Positions 14,045-15,941 of a DNA stretch of 15,941 nucleotides are shown piece by piece. The position numbers and the translations under genes were made by a program. The notes beneath the pieces are model-generated. The model was not told the DNA's origin. It was given only the letters and a program-made list of their open reading frames with translations, and did no database searches. Source of the stretch: Eubacterium_B sp034180045. GTDB taxonomy: Bacteria > Bacillota > Clostridia > Peptostreptococcales > Anaerovoracaceae. The stretch lies in the NCBI GenBank assembly GCA_034180045.1, contig JAXFOY010000008.1:1-15941 (forward strand), in the 5' to 3' direction. The first letter of the stretch is position 1; each line of letters opens with the position of its first letter.

Positions 14045-15420
14045 ATTTGGAGAAACTTTCCGTATCTTACGGAGAAGGTGAAAAGATAGTAAATGATATT
14101 ACACTAAAAATAGATGACGGCGAATGCATTTTATTTACGGGAGAAAGCGGAAGCGGTAAATCATCTATAATAAATTCTATTAACGGTTTGGCTTTTGAAT
14201 ATGAAAATGCTGTTATTTCCGGAAGTATCAAAGTAGACGGAAAAGAAGTCAAAGACATGGCTCTATATGAAATTTCTTTGCTTGTTTCGAGTGTTTTTCA
14301 AAACCCTAAAACGCATTTTTTTAATGTTGATACGACTCTGGAACTGTTATTTTACCTCGAAAACATAGGACTTAACAGAGAAGAGATGGATATTAGATTA
14401 GAGGAAATGCTGAAGGTTTTCCCGATTGCACATCTTTTAGGACGTAATATTTTTGAACTTTCGGGAGGAGAAAAACAAATATTATGCGTAGCATCCTGCT
14501 ATGTTTCAGGCTGTAAAATTATTGTACTGGATGAACCGTCTTCAAACTTGGACGAAAAATATATAGATATATTGAAAGAAATGCTGCATATATTGAAAAA
14601 TAAAGGAGTATCCCTTATTCTTGCTGAACATAGAATTTATTATTTGGCGGATGTAGCAGATAGAATCGTTCTTATACAAAAGGGCATGATTTTTAGAACG
14701 TTTACTAAAGAGGAATTTTTGTCAATACCTAGTCAACAGCTTTCGCAATGGGGGCTTCGCTCAAGATATAAAACACGTTTAGAAAAAAGCGGTGATTTTT
14801 TAGGAAAGGATTTGGTGATAAAGGAACTTTGCTGTAACTTCGGCGATAAAGGCAGGCTGAAGATAGAGAATGTTTCATTCAGCCTGGGAAAAATCTATGG
14901 CATTGTAGGTGAAAACGGATGCGGTAAATCGAGTTTTCTGCGTTCCATGACGGGACTGGAAGAAAATGGGAAAGTCGAAATATTTTTTAAGGGCTCTCTT
15001 TTGAGCAAAAAGGACAGGATAAAAAAATCATCTCTTGTCATGCAAGATGTAAACCATCAGCTTTTCGCGGACTCTGTTGAAACGGAAATGAAACTCGGTG
15101 TGAAAAATCTTGAGAATACAAGAATGGATAGTATTTTATCAAAGCTTGGATTAACAGAACTGAAAGACAGGCACCCGATGAGTTTATCCGGCGGACAAAA
15201 ACAGAGAGTGGCAATCGCCTCCGTTTTATGTAAAAATTCCGGATTCCTGTTTTTTGATGAACCGACAAGCGGGATGGACTATAATAACATGCTTAAGATT
15301 TCTAAGCTTATCAAAGAAATGATAACTGATGAGAATATTATATTCATTGTATCACATGACATAGAGTTTTTGAATGAAACCTCGGATATGGTTCTTAACT
15401 TGGAGCATTTTAGATTTTAA
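14038..15420 (+). CDS. ECF transporter ATPase with two fused ABC domains
   Basis: The 460-residue protein contains two complete ABC ATPase domains, so one polypeptide replaces the separate EcfA1 and EcfA2. Domain 1 has GESGSGKSS (35-43), Q88, LSGGEKQ (141-147), LDEPSSNLD (164-172) and His198. Domain 2 has GENGCGKSS (291-299), Q336, LSGGQKQ (383-389), FDEPTSGMD (406-414) and His440. All catalytic motifs are intact in both. The frame is open from ATG 13930, but ATG 14038 has GGGGTGG just upstream and MLNLEKLSVSYGEGE is the correct domain start, giving a seven-base overlap with ecfT. With the S and T subunits this makes a complete dedicated (group I) ECF importer. Confidence 0.93.
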   Translation: MLNLEKLSVSYGEGEKIVNDITLKIDDGECILFTGESGSGKSSIINSINGLAFEYENAVISGSIKVDGKEVKDMALYEISLLVSSVFQNPKTHFFNVDTTLELLFYLENIGLNREEMDIRLEEMLKVFPIAHLLGRNIFELSGGEKQILCVASCYVSGCKIIVLDEPSSNLDEKYIDILKEMLHILKNKGVSLILAEHRIYYLADVADRIVLIQKGMIFRTFTKEEFLSIPSQQLSQWGLRSRYKTRLEKSGDFLGKDLVIKELCCNFGDKGRLKIENVSFSLGKIYGIVGENGCGKSSFLRSMTGLEENGKVEIFFKGSLLSKKDRIKKSSLVMQDVNHQLFADSVETEMKLGVKNLENTRMDSILSKLGLTELKDRHPMSLSGGQKQRVAIASVLCKNSGFLFFDEPTSGMDYNNMLKISKLIKEMITDENIIFIVSHDIEFLNETSDMVLNLEHFRF

Positions 15421-15457
15421 TGAAATAGAAAATATTAGAATAGAATTAAATTAAGCT

Positions 15458-15655
15458 TTGAACATTATAAAAATAAAGCTGCTGCTTTCAAGTCAAATAC
15501 TTTCCATGTTCGGCGCGGATTCTGATATTATTGCACAAGGTACCGGTAATTTCAGGTTGTTTTCTTCAGTAGTAGATTTCATTATGATTTTTGTGTGCGT
15601 TGTAATGATGATGAACGAACTGAAATGCATGGGCAAAGGAAAATATCAAGCATAA
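15458..15655 (+). pseudogene. Possible MATE transporter remnant with internal deletion
   Basis: The 65-codon frame has only a TTG start and no ribosome binding site. LLSSQILSMFGADSDIIAQGTGNFR resembles the segment of MATE efflux pumps that follows a central helix (...LFGADPEVIALG...). The following hydrophobic VVDFIMIFVCVVMMMNELK resembles the last MATE helix and its basic tail. If so, the helices between are missing and the first half of the gene is gone. The likeness is short and from memory only. Confidence 0.4.
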
Positions 15656-15770
15656 AATGCTCTATCAGTTTGATAAGTTGATGCGAAATAAGTATTCGCC
15701 TCAGAGTGCTTCTATTAAGAAAGTGTTAAGAAAAAAACAGAAAACTTAAAATTATTTATAAATTTTTTTG

Positions 15771-15779
15771 TGCTATACT
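15771..15779 (+). promoter_or_regulatory. Possible extended -10 promoter of the last gene
   Basis: TGCTATACT is an extended -10 element (TGn followed by TATACT). No good -35 is seen 17 bases upstream, which extended -10 promoters do not always need. It would give a leader of about 130 bases. Confidence 0.4.
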
Positions 15780-15786
15780 GTATAAG

Positions 15787-15862
15787 TAGGCGATATGTGT
15801 GTAGAGTTACCGAATGAACCGACTTTGATGGACAAATGTTAATTATTTATGGATTTCGCCTA
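15787..15862 (+). promoter_or_regulatory. Leader closed by a long-range stem, candidate cis-regulatory RNA
   Basis: TAGGCGA (15787-15793) is the exact reverse complement of TCGCCTA (15856-15862), enclosing 62 bases between the likely promoter and the start codon at 15915. I do not recognise a known riboswitch core inside it. The stem could close a structured leader or be coincidental. Confidence 0.35.
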
Positions 15863-15914
15863 AAAGCAATAAAAATGAAAAGTATGTAGCACATATGAAT
15901 TTTAGGAGGTAGTA

Positions 15915-15941
15915 ATGAAAAGAAAGTTAGCTTCTTTGGCT
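15915..15941 (+). CDS. N-terminus of a probable exported protein (partial)
   Basis: An ATG with an ideal ribosome binding site (AGGAGG at 15904-15909) opens MKRKLASLA, a lysine/arginine start leading into a hydrophobic run, as in a signal peptide of a secreted protein or lipoprotein. The window ends after nine codons, so nothing further can be said. Confidence 0.65.

Noticed and set aside
15454..15480. AGCTTT/AAAGCT stem after the ECF ATPase as a terminator
   Set aside because: It has only six pairs around a 15-base loop and is not followed by a T tract.
15657..15749. 30-codon frame after the MATE-like remnant
   Set aside because: It has no ribosome binding site, a very basic composition and no recognisable motif.

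Overview
The window looks like a chromosomal segment of a low-GC Gram-positive anaerobe, most likely a Clostridia/Lachnospiraceae-type Firmicute. The signs are strong AGGAGG ribosome binding sites, consensus sigma-A promoters (TTGACA/TATAAT with 17-base spacers), AT-rich codon use, ECF-type transport, and a SirTM/zinc-macrodomain pair. The genus cannot be fixed from the sequence alone.

Layout. (1) 1-469: the start of an IS transposase on the minus strand and, facing it, the 3' remnant of a polysaccharide deacetylase, apparently cut by the insertion. (2) 671-3833: guaB (IMP dehydrogenase) and guaA (GMP synthase), the two steps from IMP to GMP, with a hairpin terminator between them and another after guaA. 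(3) 4020-5140: a visibly more AT-rich accessory patch downstream of guaA. It holds two small two-helix membrane proteins, one Imm17-like, and a zinc-ribbon transposase remnant carrying an internal deletion. (4) 5393-6766: a two-domain SnoaL/NTF2-like protein and an Rrf2 regulator. Each has its own promoter, and each promoter carries the same 19-base operator in the same register. (5) 6984-8760: a zinc-macrodomain ADP-ribosyl hydrolase and an overlapping SirTM-class sirtuin, a writer/eraser pair for protein ADP-ribosylation, without the usual GcvH-L and LplA2 partners in the window. (6) 8863-11991: a TetR repressor divergent from an ABC exporter (ATPase plus two ABC-2 permeases). The shared control region has a perfect 14-base inverted repeat whose arms hold both -35 boxes. 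The first permease is frameshifted. (7) 12060-15420: a second TetR gene heading an operon for a complete ECF transporter (MptD/Trep_Strep-type S component, EcfT, double ATPase), with a palindromic operator between its -35 and -10. (8) 15421-15941: a probable MATE transporter remnant, an extended -10 promoter with a leader closed by a long-range stem, and the first nine codons of a probable exported protein.

Regions 4 to 7 read as self-contained accessory modules, each with its own local regulator or enzyme pair, placed next to a housekeeping purine locus. The most distinctive items are the orphan macrodomain-SirTM pair with a degenerate zinc site, the twin Rrf2 operators, and the symmetric TetR operator/divergent promoter.
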